From positions 62,001 to 126,000 of the forward strand of contig NZ_JAAIXY010000028.1 in NCBI RefSeq assembly GCF_010894455.1: 64,000 nt of DNA, written 5' to 3'. Of the stretch, positions 43,542 through 51,192 are shown in pieces. The DNA is from Myxococcus eversor. GTDB taxonomy: Bacteria > Myxococcota > Myxococcia > Myxococcales > Myxococcaceae. The notes beneath the pieces are model-generated. The model worked only from the letters and a program-made list of their open reading frames with translations, ran no database searches and was not told where the DNA came from. Made by a program: the position numbers and the translations under genes. Position 1 is the stretch's first letter. Each line of letters starts with the position of its first letter.

Positions 43542-44921
43542 TCAGCCCCTGGGGCGCTTGTCCCGGGCCCTGGGCCCCTGGGACGTCACCGAGACGCGCA
43601 CCCCCAGGTTCGCCTCCACCCAGCTGACGAAGCGCTGTGTCCGTGTGTCGGAGGTGTCTCCGAGTGACAACGTCGTCCGCTCGGGAGCACAGCGGGCGAG
43701 CGCCCTGGCGAGGCGGGCCTGCCAGGCGAGGTCCTGGGCCGCGCCGGGACGCAGCGCGGTGACGCGTCCGGCCTCGTCGCGCAGTACGAGCGCCTCGTCT
43801 TCCCGGGGGCCTTGCGGTGCGCGGTACGCGGAACACACGGACCAGTGCGGGGTGAGTCTGTCCACATGCGTCACGGCGAGCGAGTCCACGCCGCCGCAGA
43901 CCTGGAGCGCATAGCGTCCGAGGACCGCATCGAACGAGCCCACACGGAAGCCGCCCTGCCAGCCTTCGGCGGTGTTGTGAGGTTCGGGCATGGCGGGCGC
44001 GAGCGACGGCTCCTCGGTGGGGAAGGGGCCCTCGCCGTGGCGCGTGGCGTAGGCGCGGAGCACGCCGAGGCGATGCACCTCCCCGTCGAAGCCCTGCTCG
44101 CGCAGCAGCGTCAGGGCCGGCTCGAAGGTGCAGGTGCTCCAGGTGGTGTGGGGGTGGAAGCCGCGCCACTCATCCAGGAGGACGCCTTGAGCGCCCTCGA
44201 AGACGGTGTGGCCCTCACGCAGCCGTGCACCGAGCCAGTCGTCGCCCACCACGCGCTGCTCGGGATGGATGACACGCACGGCCTCCACCCAGCGCGATGG
44301 GATATCGGAGTCCTCCAGCAACGCCAGTTCCTGCATGGCGTCGGGATGGCCCATGTCGGAGTGCCGCCAGTCGGCAACCTCCGCGCGGAGTCGCTCCTGC
44401 GCGGCGCGAGCCTTTCTCAACAGGACCGCCGGCTGACACATGTCTCCAGCGAGGACGGTGGCCTCTGGATGCGCGAGCGCATCGCGCACCGTCTCGCCCA
44501 CGCCCACGCCGCAGGTGCCATGTCGATTCGCGCCCCGGCTCAGCTCGCGCAGCCGGCCAACCGCTTGATGGAACGGGGTGATGACCCGGGCCCGCTCGCT
44601 CACCGTCACACGCGACAGGCCGTCTGGCACGCCGCTATCAGCGAGGTACTGGGCTTCCACGTGAAGGGCCAGCGGATGGAAGACGGTGGAGTGCGCCAGG
44701 TGCGTGGCGACGCCAGGGACGAAGGTGCCCGCGCCGAGCTGCGAGAAGGTGTGGTGTCGGCCGTCATCGGTGACGACGTTGTGGCCCGCCTGCGCGCCTC
44801 CGTTGAATCGCACGACGAGGCGAGCGTCGTGCTGTCGAACCAGCCAGTCCGTGAGCGTGCCCTTGCCCGCGTCGCCGAAGCCGAGGTCGACGACGACGTG
44901 GGCCGCGCGGGGTGCCTTCAT
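43542..44921 (-). CDS. divergent adenylosuccinate synthetase paralogue
   Basis: 459 residues from ATG 44921, overlapping the stop of the VWA gene (ATGA). PurA landmarks are kept but altered: the P-loop-like segment is VVVDLGFGDAGKGTLTDWL (usual GDEGKGK), with the catalytic Asp (D17), then GGAQAGHN (usual GGHNAGHT) with the catalytic His (H47), VFEGAQGVLLDEWRGFHPHT, and YATRHGEGPFPTE (usual YTTRVGSGPFPTE). The core chemistry of ligating Asp or another amine to a purine 6-position is thus plausible, but substitutions around the substrate loops and the context argue for a substrate other than IMP/Asp. A housekeeping purA is expected elsewhere in the genome. Confidence 0.82.
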   Translation of the reverse strand: MKAPRAAHVVVDLGFGDAGKGTLTDWLVRQHDARLVVRFNGGAQAGHNVVTDDGRHHTFSQLGAGTFVPGVATHLAHSTVFHPLALHVEAQYLADSGVPDGLSRVTVSERARVITPFHQAVGRLRELSRGANRHGTCGVGVGETVRDALAHPEATVLAGDMCQPAVLLRKARAAQERLRAEVADWRHSDMGHPDAMQELALLEDSDIPSRWVEAVRVIHPEQRVVGDDWLGARLREGHTVFEGAQGVLLDEWRGFHPHTTWSTCTFEPALTLLREQGFDGEVHRLGVLRAYATRHGEGPFPTEEPSLAPAMPEPHNTAEGWQGGFRVGSFDAVLGRYALQVCGGVDSLAVTHVDRLTPHWSVCSAYRAPQGPREDEALVLRDEAGRVTALRPGAAQDLAWQARLARALARCAPERTTLSLGDTSDTRTQRFVSWVEANLGVRVSVTSQGPRARDKRPRG

Positions 44922-45925
44922 CGCTCGTCGAGAGGGCTTCGCCGGGGGCCGGGGATGCGCCGATGGCCGGAGTTGTAGTCATTCGTCGGCAACTGCTCAT
45001 CCTCCAGCCGGGGCTGCGGCGTTCCGTCTCTCCCCAGCGTCGCCGCGAAGGACGTGAGCGCGCGGATGACGGCGCCGCGCCGGGCGCGCTCCAGCCCCCC
45101 CTTCTCCAGATGGCGGGCCAGCGCATCCAGGTCGGAGATGGCGCCCTCGCACAGGCCCACGAGGCTGGACGCGACATCCACCGTGTCGCTGGGGTCCTCC
45201 ATGCAGATGACGCGGTCCCCGAGCAGCTCCCGCCAGTCCCGCTCGCAGTTGCGGCGTCGGGCCATGTCGGGGATGAGGAAGAACGGCTCGAAGCCGACCT
45301 GGAGCTCCTCCACCACCTGTCGCACGGGAATGTCCTCGTCCAGCGTGTCGCCGATGAGGGACGCCACCTGCTTGCGGGAGACGTACCCATAGGGGCGCTC
45401 GTCGCCCGTCATGAAGAAGTAGCCCCGGTGCTTGCGCTTGCGCCAGCAGTCCAGGTCCGTGTGGCGCGCGGCGAAGTACATGCCCAACTCGTAGGACTCG
45501 GTGCCGGGCGTGCCGCCGCCGCCTTCCAGGTAGCTGGAGGTCAACCACTGGTCCATCTGCCGCTCGGAGGACTCGAACTGGCCCACCTGGAGCGGAGCGT
45601 GGTCGCTGTTCGCGTCGCCCACCGCCATGAAGAGGACCTGCGGGTCGGGGATGCCCACGTCCATCAGCGACTTCATGAAGTCGGGCAGCCGGCGACGGGC
45701 GAGCAGCTCCGGGATGGAGCCCATGGAGCCCGTGACGTCGAGGGCGAAGACGATGCCCAGCGACTTGGAATGCGCTTCGCTGTCGCGACTCTCTCGCCAC
45801 TTCACGCCGTGCGGGTCCATCAGCGGATGACAGCGCTCCTGCTTGAAGACGCGCTGGAGGGGGACTTCCTCACGCGCCCGGGTGAAGGCCGCGTGTGCCG
45901 CGTGGCTGTAGCTCCCGTAACCCAT
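44918..45925 (-). CDS. VWA-domain protein, first copy
   Basis: 335 residues from ATG 45925 with AAGGAGAG upstream. It is about 60-65 percent identical by eye to the copy at 42557 through the first 280 residues: MGYGSYSHAAHAAFTRAREE, MIDAS ALDVTGSMG (D63, T65, S67), LFMAVGDANSDHAPLQVGQF, FFLIPDMARRRNCERDWREL. The C-terminal 40 residues (PQPRLEDEQLPTNDYNSGHR) are unique and basic. It lies 36 bases after the pseudokinase stop and overlaps the PurA-like start, so all are cotranscribed and the VWA and PurA-like proteins are made in coupled amounts. Confidence 0.88.
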   Translation of the reverse strand: MGYGSYSHAAHAAFTRAREEVPLQRVFKQERCHPLMDPHGVKWRESRDSEAHSKSLGIVFALDVTGSMGSIPELLARRRLPDFMKSLMDVGIPDPQVLFMAVGDANSDHAPLQVGQFESSERQMDQWLTSSYLEGGGGTPGTESYELGMYFAARHTDLDCWRKRKHRGYFFMTGDERPYGYVSRKQVASLIGDTLDEDIPVRQVVEELQVGFEPFFLIPDMARRRNCERDWRELLGDRVICMEDPSDTVDVASSLVGLCEGAISDLDALARHLEKGGLERARRGAVIRALTSFAATLGRDGTPQPRLEDEQLPTNDYNSGHRRIPGPRRSPLDER

Positions 45926-45961
45926 GGCTCGACTCTCCTTCCACGCGCGGACAGGCCGCGC

Positions 45962-46990
45962 TCAACGCCACCCAGGCAGGGTGAAGGGAACGTAACTCGG
46001 CGGACCGAAGGCCTCTTGCGCGGCGGTGGACACCAGCTCCTTCACGCTCCACGCATCGACTTCCAGGCCGCTCCCCCCCGAACTCGTGTGCTGTGCGCGC
46101 AGCAGCTCCGCCAGGGGCGCCGGCACGTGCGACGGCACCGAGCCCGTCGCCGGGTCTCCACCGAGCACCCAGGCGATGGAGCGCGCGCACATCGCCACGT
46201 CCGATGCCGGAGTGGGCACGCCTCCTCCGTCCCACATCGCATCGAAATAGAAGTCCCGATGCGACGCGCTGGTGGCGACAAGGGGCATGAGATTTCGAAT
46301 CTTCCCGGCGCTGGACCAGCCGATCAGCATCAACCCGTGGTCCCGAGGGTGGACGAGCAAGTGGGGCGGCAGCACCGCGCCGTGGACGTAGCCCGCGCGA
46401 TGCACGAAGCCCAACAGCTCCAGCGCGCGCTTCCACATCCACACCGCGGCGCGCGGGTCGACACCGTCGGGGTACACCTCGCGCACGTCGGCGAGGGTGT
46501 GCTGGAAGCCGCTCGTCCAGCGGTACACCAGCGCAGCGCGGGCGACGCCCTCCGGGTCCTTCACGGTGCCCCGCGCCACGGGCTGGGGGAGCAGGCGGGT
46601 GAAGTACTCGGCGCCCTGGGCCTTGGTGCGCTGCAGGTCCTCCAGCACCTCGTACTCGTGGGCGAGCAAGTCCTTGTCGACGAGGGCACGGGCCACCTTG
46701 AGCACCACCAGCTCGGTGATGCGCGAGTCGCGGCGCGCGAGGAACACGTCACTGCCGTCACCCCGGCCCAGACGGCCGAGCAGCACGTAGCGCGTGTTCG
46801 CCACGGTGACGCGAGGCCGGTCCGGAGCGAACGGCGGGTCGTCGGCGGGGCGAGCGGGCTTGGGCCAGATGGCCGCGCCCTTCGCGGATACCATGGCGCC
46901 GCAGTAGTCACACGTGAGGATGCCATTCGGCGAGGACGGGGGCGGGAGCTTCGCGCCGCAGCCAGGACACTTCAAAAGCTGTAGTTCCAT
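45962..46990 (-). CDS. zinc-ribbon pseudokinase
   Basis: 342 residues from ATG 46990 (GAGG four bases upstream; GTG at 46993 is adjacent). An N-terminal zinc ribbon (C8, C11, C27, C30 in KCPGCGAKL and LTCDYCGAM) is followed by a protein-kinase fold: glycine-loop LGRLGRGDGSDVFLA, ATP-lysine K98 in VVLKVA and a candidate helix-C Glu 112. The catalytic loop reads YVHGAVLPPHLLV where HRDLKPxNIL is expected, so the catalytic Asp is absent, and the DFG position reads LIGWSSA. It therefore should not phosphorylate but may bind ATP and act as an adaptor. It heads the operon with two VWA proteins and the PurA paralogue. Confidence 0.8.
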   Translation of the reverse strand: MELQLLKCPGCGAKLPPPSSPNGILTCDYCGAMVSAKGAAIWPKPARPADDPPFAPDRPRVTVANTRYVLLGRLGRGDGSDVFLARRDSRITELVVLKVARALVDKDLLAHEYEVLEDLQRTKAQGAEYFTRLLPQPVARGTVKDPEGVARAALVYRWTSGFQHTLADVREVYPDGVDPRAAVWMWKRALELLGFVHRAGYVHGAVLPPHLLVHPRDHGLMLIGWSSAGKIRNLMPLVATSASHRDFYFDAMWDGGGVPTPASDVAMCARSIAWVLGGDPATGSVPSHVPAPLAELLRAQHTSSGGSGLEVDAWSVKELVSTAAQEAFGPPSYVPFTLPGWR

Positions 46991-47040
46991 CACCCCTCAC
47001 TCAGTGCCGGACGAGCATACCTCGGCCTCCTGGAACCTGA

Positions 47041-47514
47041 ATGTCCCCATTGGCTCCTCCGCTTCCCGTGGTGCTCGACACCAACGTCGTCCTGGACCTG
47101 TACGTCTTCGAGGACCCCGCGCTGCGTGTGCTCCAGACTGCTCTGGGGGCGGGCACACTGGTGGCCTGGGCGGAGGATGCGACGCTGGCGGAGCTGGGCT
47201 TCGTGCTGGCATCGCGCCACTTCCTGCCGGGGAGGAACATGGAGGGCCGGAGCACGGCCCTCGAACGCTATCGGGCGAGCGTGAAGGTGCTCCCGCCGGA
47301 TGCGTCCGGAGCCGCGCTGGAGCTGCCTCGGTGCAAGGACCGGGACGACCAGAAGTTCCTCCTCCTGGCCGCCCGGGCCGGGGCCGCGTGGCTGGTGAGC
47401 AAGGACAAGCGCGTGTTGTCGATGGCGGACCGGCGGGAGCTGCCCTTCGTCATCCTCACCCCCCGCCAGGCCGTGGCGCGACTGGAGGCTCAGGCGCTGG
47501 TGACGGGCCGGTAG
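47041..47514 (+). CDS. PIN-domain ribonuclease-like protein
   Basis: 157 residues from ATG 47041. The PIN fold is marked by acidic residues at the usual places: VVLDTNVVLDLYVFEDPA (first Asp), DATLAELGFVLAS with a Glu, PRCKDRDDQKFLLLAARAGA and WLVSKDKRVLS. It fits the COG1569-type putative toxin PIN family. No antitoxin gene is next to it: the divergent neighbour is the pseudokinase (50 bases between starts) and its 3' end overlaps the convergent gene by 25 bases. Single PIN proteins may be RNases outside toxin-antitoxin pairs. Confidence 0.8.
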   Translation: MSPLAPPLPVVLDTNVVLDLYVFEDPALRVLQTALGAGTLVAWAEDATLAELGFVLASRHFLPGRNMEGRSTALERYRASVKVLPPDASGAALELPRCKDRDDQKFLLLAARAGAAWLVSKDKRVLSMADRRELPFVILTPRQAVARLEAQALVTGR

Positions 47515-49034
47515 CGCAGCACGCGCACCGACTCGAGCCCGACGATGAAGGTGGTGATGGAGGTCAACTTCGCCTTGCCCCCGGCCTCGCTCCAGTCGAG
47601 CACGTGCACGTAGACGGGCTCTCCGCCGTCCTCCGCGTCCTTGTTTCCGAAGACGAGCACCGTGTCGGCCTTCTCGCCCGAGTAGGTGACGAGCGTCTGG
47701 CGGAAGTTGATCCACGACTCGCGGGCGCCGTTCTCCTCGCTGAGCCCGCGCAGGAACGCGGTGGGCTGGGCGAGCGTTCCCTGGACGAACTCGCCACCGG
47801 TGAGCTGGTGCTTGAGCTGCTGGCTCCGGGTGCTCAATGAGGTCTCCCGGTCATCCATGCAGCCCATGCACTGGTCAGCGCAGTCGCAGATCTCCTCGGA
47901 CTCGGTGAGCGTCCTGCCCTTGCGGTCCGCCTCGCATTGATTGATGCAGGAGGAGAGCGCGCGGGCCTCCGCCTTGCGGGTGCTGGCGATCTTCGCGCGC
48001 ATCTGGGCCTGGGTGGCGTCGGCCTCGAAGAAGGACGCGTCCGCCAGGTGCAGCAGGCCCGCGACGCGCATGAGCCCCGGGTCCTCCATGGAGGACAGCG
48101 CCGAACTGGCGGCGGCCTTCTGCGGGCGAAGCAGCGCGGACCTCACCCGAGACCACTTCGCGCGGGCCTCGGACTTGTCGCCGTCCCGGTTCAGGTTGGC
48201 TCGGTCGAACAGCTCCGCCACCGCCTTCGCGCGGGCCAGCTCCGCCTTGTAGGAGTCCTTCGCCGGCACCAGGGCCAGCCACTTCGTGGGGGTGCGCTCC
48301 GTCTGGTACAGGGCCGTTTGCTGCTTGTCGTTGTTCTTCTGGATGAGGAGGTCCTCGGTCTTGTAGCGAGGTGCCCACTCCAGCTTCGCTTGCGTGTCGT
48401 TGCGCGCGGCGGCCATCTTCCGCTCGTACGCGTAGGAGCGCACCTGCTCGAAGGCGGCCGTCTCCAGCTCCGCCTTGTAGGGGTCCTCGCCCTCCACGTA
48501 CACGCGCAGGTCGCTCAGGCAGGTGTCGTCGTATGACGTGCCGGGATAGGTGGACACGAGGGTGAGCCGTACGCCCTGGACCTTGCCGGGCACGGGCAGC
48601 GGGACTTCCTGCCAGCCGAGCACGTCCTTCAGCTCCACCTCCACCGCGGTGCCCGTCGTCCGCGGCCCCGTCTCTCCCTGGACGAGCGGCTCCAGCTTCA
48701 CGGCCTTGGGCCGGGCGTTGGCGCGGTAGAGCTTGTCCGTCTTCTGGTAGCCGTTGCGCAGGAAGACGCGGAAGGACTTCGCGCGCGTCAGCTCCGGGCC
48801 CCACCACTCAATCGCCTCGCCCACGCCGGTTCCCTTGGCGCCCTCCACCCAGGCGGTGGCCGGGTCATCGTCGGCGACATAGAGGGGGAGATAGTTCTGG
48901 GCGTGCTTGTTCCAGCCGTTCTCCAGGAAGGAGGACGCCGTCACGCGGCGGGGATGCAGGCGGTGGGCGGTGCCCGCGTCGGGCTCCAGGAGGATGGGCG
49001 GCGCGGCGGCGAGGATGAGCGACAGGAGAATCAT
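47490..49034 (-). CDS. secreted protein with NADase-type glycan-binding-like domain
   Basis: 514 residues from ATG 49034, whose ATGA overlaps the cytochrome stop. A short signal peptide (ILLSLILAAAPP) precedes a discoidin/galactose-binding-type domain (VTASSFLENGWNKHAQNYLP, DDPATAWVEGAKGTGVGEAI, FRVFLRNGYQKTDKLYR), the pattern I associate with NADase-type glycan-binding modules. The middle is helical and charged; a six-Cys cluster near residue 390-410 (SSCINQCEAD, EICDCADQCMGC) may bind metal or form disulfides. The tail ends TSITTFIVGLESVRVLRYRP. A cell-surface carbohydrate-binding role is inferred; there is no visible NADase catalytic domain. Confidence 0.7.
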   Translation of the reverse strand: MILLSLILAAAPPILLEPDAGTAHRLHPRRVTASSFLENGWNKHAQNYLPLYVADDDPATAWVEGAKGTGVGEAIEWWGPELTRAKSFRVFLRNGYQKTDKLYRANARPKAVKLEPLVQGETGPRTTGTAVEVELKDVLGWQEVPLPVPGKVQGVRLTLVSTYPGTSYDDTCLSDLRVYVEGEDPYKAELETAAFEQVRSYAYERKMAAARNDTQAKLEWAPRYKTEDLLIQKNNDKQQTALYQTERTPTKWLALVPAKDSYKAELARAKAVAELFDRANLNRDGDKSEARAKWSRVRSALLRPQKAAASSALSSMEDPGLMRVAGLLHLADASFFEADATQAQMRAKIASTRKAEARALSSCINQCEADRKGRTLTESEEICDCADQCMGCMDDRETSLSTRSQQLKHQLTGGEFVQGTLAQPTAFLRGLSEENGARESWINFRQTLVTYSGEKADTVLVFGNKDAEDGGEPVYVHVLDWSEAGGKAKLTSITTFIVGLESVRVLRYRPVTSA

Positions 49035-50023
49035 GGCTTGCGCTCCAGGGATTCGCGGGGTGACGGAAGGGGCGCGGCCCACAGCACCAGCCGTGAGAGG
49101 CCCGGGGGATAGAGCCCCGAGTCTTCCTGCTCTCGGGACACCAGGTGGTAGACGACGCGGGCATAGCGCGCGCCAGCGGGCAGTCGGACGCGGCGAGGCG
49201 AGCCCGGAAGCAGCCGCGTGTCCTCGACGGCGCCCAGGTGAGGCAGTGTCTCGGGAGGCCAGGGGCGCGTTTCCAGGCGGCGGCCCAGCGTGGCCACGGT
49301 GCGCGAGGACTCGAAGAGGGGATGGTCGGAGACCTCCACGCTGACCCAGCGCATGACGTCACCGGAGGGGAAGGCGTGGCCCACGTCGCGCGTGGAGAGC
49401 AGGAGCGCGCCGTCCACAGCCTCCACGACGAGCGCGGCCTTGAGAGACTCGGTGCGACGGGTGCCTCCCAGTCCATGGTCGCCGCGCGGCATGTGACAGC
49501 TCGCGCAGTGGCGCGTGTCGCCCGTCTGCTTCTGCCACCGGCTCCATTCGCCCACGGTGTCCTGTTGCGATTGGGTATCGGAAAGCCGGACGCGCTGGCC
49601 GTCGGCCTGGAGCACCGGGAAGCCGAACTGGTGGCAGCCCGCGCAGGGCATCGCGGGAGTGGCCTTCGCGTCGCCGAGGGGCGCGTGGCAGCCCGCGCAG
49701 GTGACGCCGTGTTCCTCGGGCGGACTGTCGGAGGGGAGCGCGCCTCGCTCCAGGTTGCGTGCGAGGGGGGCGTGACATTGGACGCACCAGGCCGGGCGGT
49801 CCTCGGTGATGGCGACCTGGAAGACATCGTCCGTGCGCGCGGTGGCGTGGCCGCTGCGCTTCCAGGCGTCGACCTGGGGCGCGTGGCACTCCGCGCAGCG
49901 CTGGACGCTCCAGTCGGGGAGCCCATGCGGTGCGGGGCCGACCTCCATCCGCGCGGTGCCCTGGGGGAAGCGGGGGCCGGGCGCGGAGGCCAGCAGTGCG
50001 CAGGTGAGGAGGAGGGCGTGCAC
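49031..50023 (-). CDS. periplasmic five-heme c-type cytochrome
   Basis: 330 residues from GTG 50023. A short signal peptide (HALLLTCALLASAPG) is followed by five CxxCH heme sites: CAECH (43-47), CVQCH (80-84), CAGCH (109-113), CAGCH (127-131) and CASCH (173-177). Spacing and the trailing beta-rich half (VSVEVSDHPLFESSRTVATL) resemble the cytochrome c554/multiheme family of electron carriers. Its stop overlaps the next gene, so the two form a coupled pair. Ligands for the sixth heme positions cannot be assigned by eye. The redox partner is not in this window. Confidence 0.85.
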   Translation of the reverse strand: MHALLLTCALLASAPGPRFPQGTARMEVGPAPHGLPDWSVQRCAECHAPQVDAWKRSGHATARTDDVFQVAITEDRPAWCVQCHAPLARNLERGALPSDSPPEEHGVTCAGCHAPLGDAKATPAMPCAGCHQFGFPVLQADGQRVRLSDTQSQQDTVGEWSRWQKQTGDTRHCASCHMPRGDHGLGGTRRTESLKAALVVEAVDGALLLSTRDVGHAFPSGDVMRWVSVEVSDHPLFESSRTVATLGRRLETRPWPPETLPHLGAVEDTRLLPGSPRRVRLPAGARYARVVYHLVSREQEDSGLYPPGLSRLVLWAAPLPSPRESLERKP

Positions 50024-50103
50024 GGTGAGGCGGGGAGTGTAGGCGTCCTCCGCGTGCGAGCGCGACTCCCACCCTGGGGCGTGGGCGCGGTAGAACCCGA
50101 CCC

Positions 50104-51117
50104 ATGCGGGCCTACGAGATTCGAGACGGATTCGGGTTGGACAAGCTGGTGCTGGGTGAGCGGCCGGACCCCACGCCGGGCCCGTTCCAGGTGCGGGTGA
50201 GGGTGAAGGCGACGAGCCTCAACTACCGCGACCTGATGATGGTGGAGGGGCGCTACAACCCGAGGCAGAAGCTGCCGCTGATTCCCAACTCCGACGGCGC
50301 GGGTGTGGTGGACGCGGTGGGGCAGGGTGTCACGCGCGTGAAGCCGGGGGACCGGGTCGTGGGCCTCTTCTCGCAGGCGTGGCCCTCGGGAGAGCCGACG
50401 CGCACGGCGCAGCAGAACACGCTGGGAGGCCCGCTGGATGGAGCGCTGGCCGACACGATGGTGTTGCACGAGGACGGCGTGGTGCCGACGCCCGCGTATC
50501 TGTCGGATGAGGAGGCGGCCACGCTGCCGTGCGCGGCGCTCACGGCCTGGAGCGCGCTGGTGACCTACGGCGCGTTTAAGGCAGGGGACGTGGTGCTGCT
50601 CCAGGGGACGGGTGGGGTCTCCATCTTCGCGTTGCAGATCGCGAAGTTGATGGGCGCGCGCGTCATCATCACCTCCAGTCGCGACGACAAGCTGGAGCGG
50701 GCGCGGGCGATGGGTGCGCACGACGTCATCAACTACGTGAAGGCACCGGACTGGGACAAGGCGGCGCGGGCGCTCACGGGGAACGTGGGCGTGGACCACG
50801 TGGTGGAGGTGGGCGGAGCGGGGACGTTCGAGAAGTCACTGCGCGCGGTGCGGCCCGGAGGCACGGTGTCCGTCATCGGCGTGCTGAGCGGCGTCGCGGG
50901 CGCGGTGCCGCTGACGTCCATCCTGATGCAGAACCTGCGGGTGCAGGGAATCCTGGTGGGGCATCGCCAGGGCTTCGAGGCGCTGCTGCGCGCCTTCTCG
51001 CAGCACACGGTGCGGCCCGTGGTGGACCGCGTCTTCGCCTTCGACGAGGCGGTGGCGGCGTTCCATCACCTCAAGAGCGGCGCGCACTTCGGGAAGGTCG
51101 TCGTTCGCGTGGGGTGA
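50104..51117 (+). CDS. NAD(P)-dependent medium-chain oxidoreductase, zinc-free QOR type
   Basis: 337 residues from ATG 50104. GroES-like N-terminal domain (VKATSLNYRDLMMVEGRYN, DGAGVVDAVGQGVTRVKPGD) and Rossmann domain (VVLLQGTGGVSIFALQIAKL) are clear. The catalytic and structural zinc cysteines of alcohol dehydrogenases are absent, and NYRD is typical of quinone-oxidoreductase-like members, so reduction of quinones or activated alkenes is likely. It is monocistronic and ends at a shared hairpin terminator before the convergent RIO kinase. Confidence 0.88.
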   Translation: MRAYEIRDGFGLDKLVLGERPDPTPGPFQVRVRVKATSLNYRDLMMVEGRYNPRQKLPLIPNSDGAGVVDAVGQGVTRVKPGDRVVGLFSQAWPSGEPTRTAQQNTLGGPLDGALADTMVLHEDGVVPTPAYLSDEEAATLPCAALTAWSALVTYGAFKAGDVVLLQGTGGVSIFALQIAKLMGARVIITSSRDDKLERARAMGAHDVINYVKAPDWDKAARALTGNVGVDHVVEVGGAGTFEKSLRAVRPGGTVSVIGVLSGVAGAVPLTSILMQNLRVQGILVGHRQGFEALLRAFSQHTVRPVVDRVFAFDEAVAAFHHLKSGAHFGKVVVRVG

Positions 51118-51145
51118 GCCGGGGCCCGCCGTCGGTGTCCGCGAG

Positions 51146-51175
51146 GGCCCGGTGAGATGGATTGCTCACCGGGCC
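51146..51175. terminator. bidirectional hairpin terminator
   Basis: A perfect 11-bp stem (GGCCCGGTGAG / CTCACCGGGCC) with an 8-base loop lies in the 75-base gap between the convergent stops at 51117 and 51193. A weaker outer pairing (CCGTCGG with CCGACGG) brackets it. Confidence 0.75.
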
Positions 51176-51192
51176 TGGGTGCCGACGGGCGC

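Noticed and set aside
43542..44921. PurZ of the phage 2-aminoadenine (Z-genome) pathway
   Set aside because: PurZ replaces the PurA catalytic Asp; here it is kept (D17), and there is no phage context, DatZ or MazZ nearby.
47041..47514. PIN protein as toxin of a toxin-antitoxin pair
   Set aside because: No small antitoxin-like gene lies upstream or downstream on the same strand; the nearest genes are divergent or convergent.
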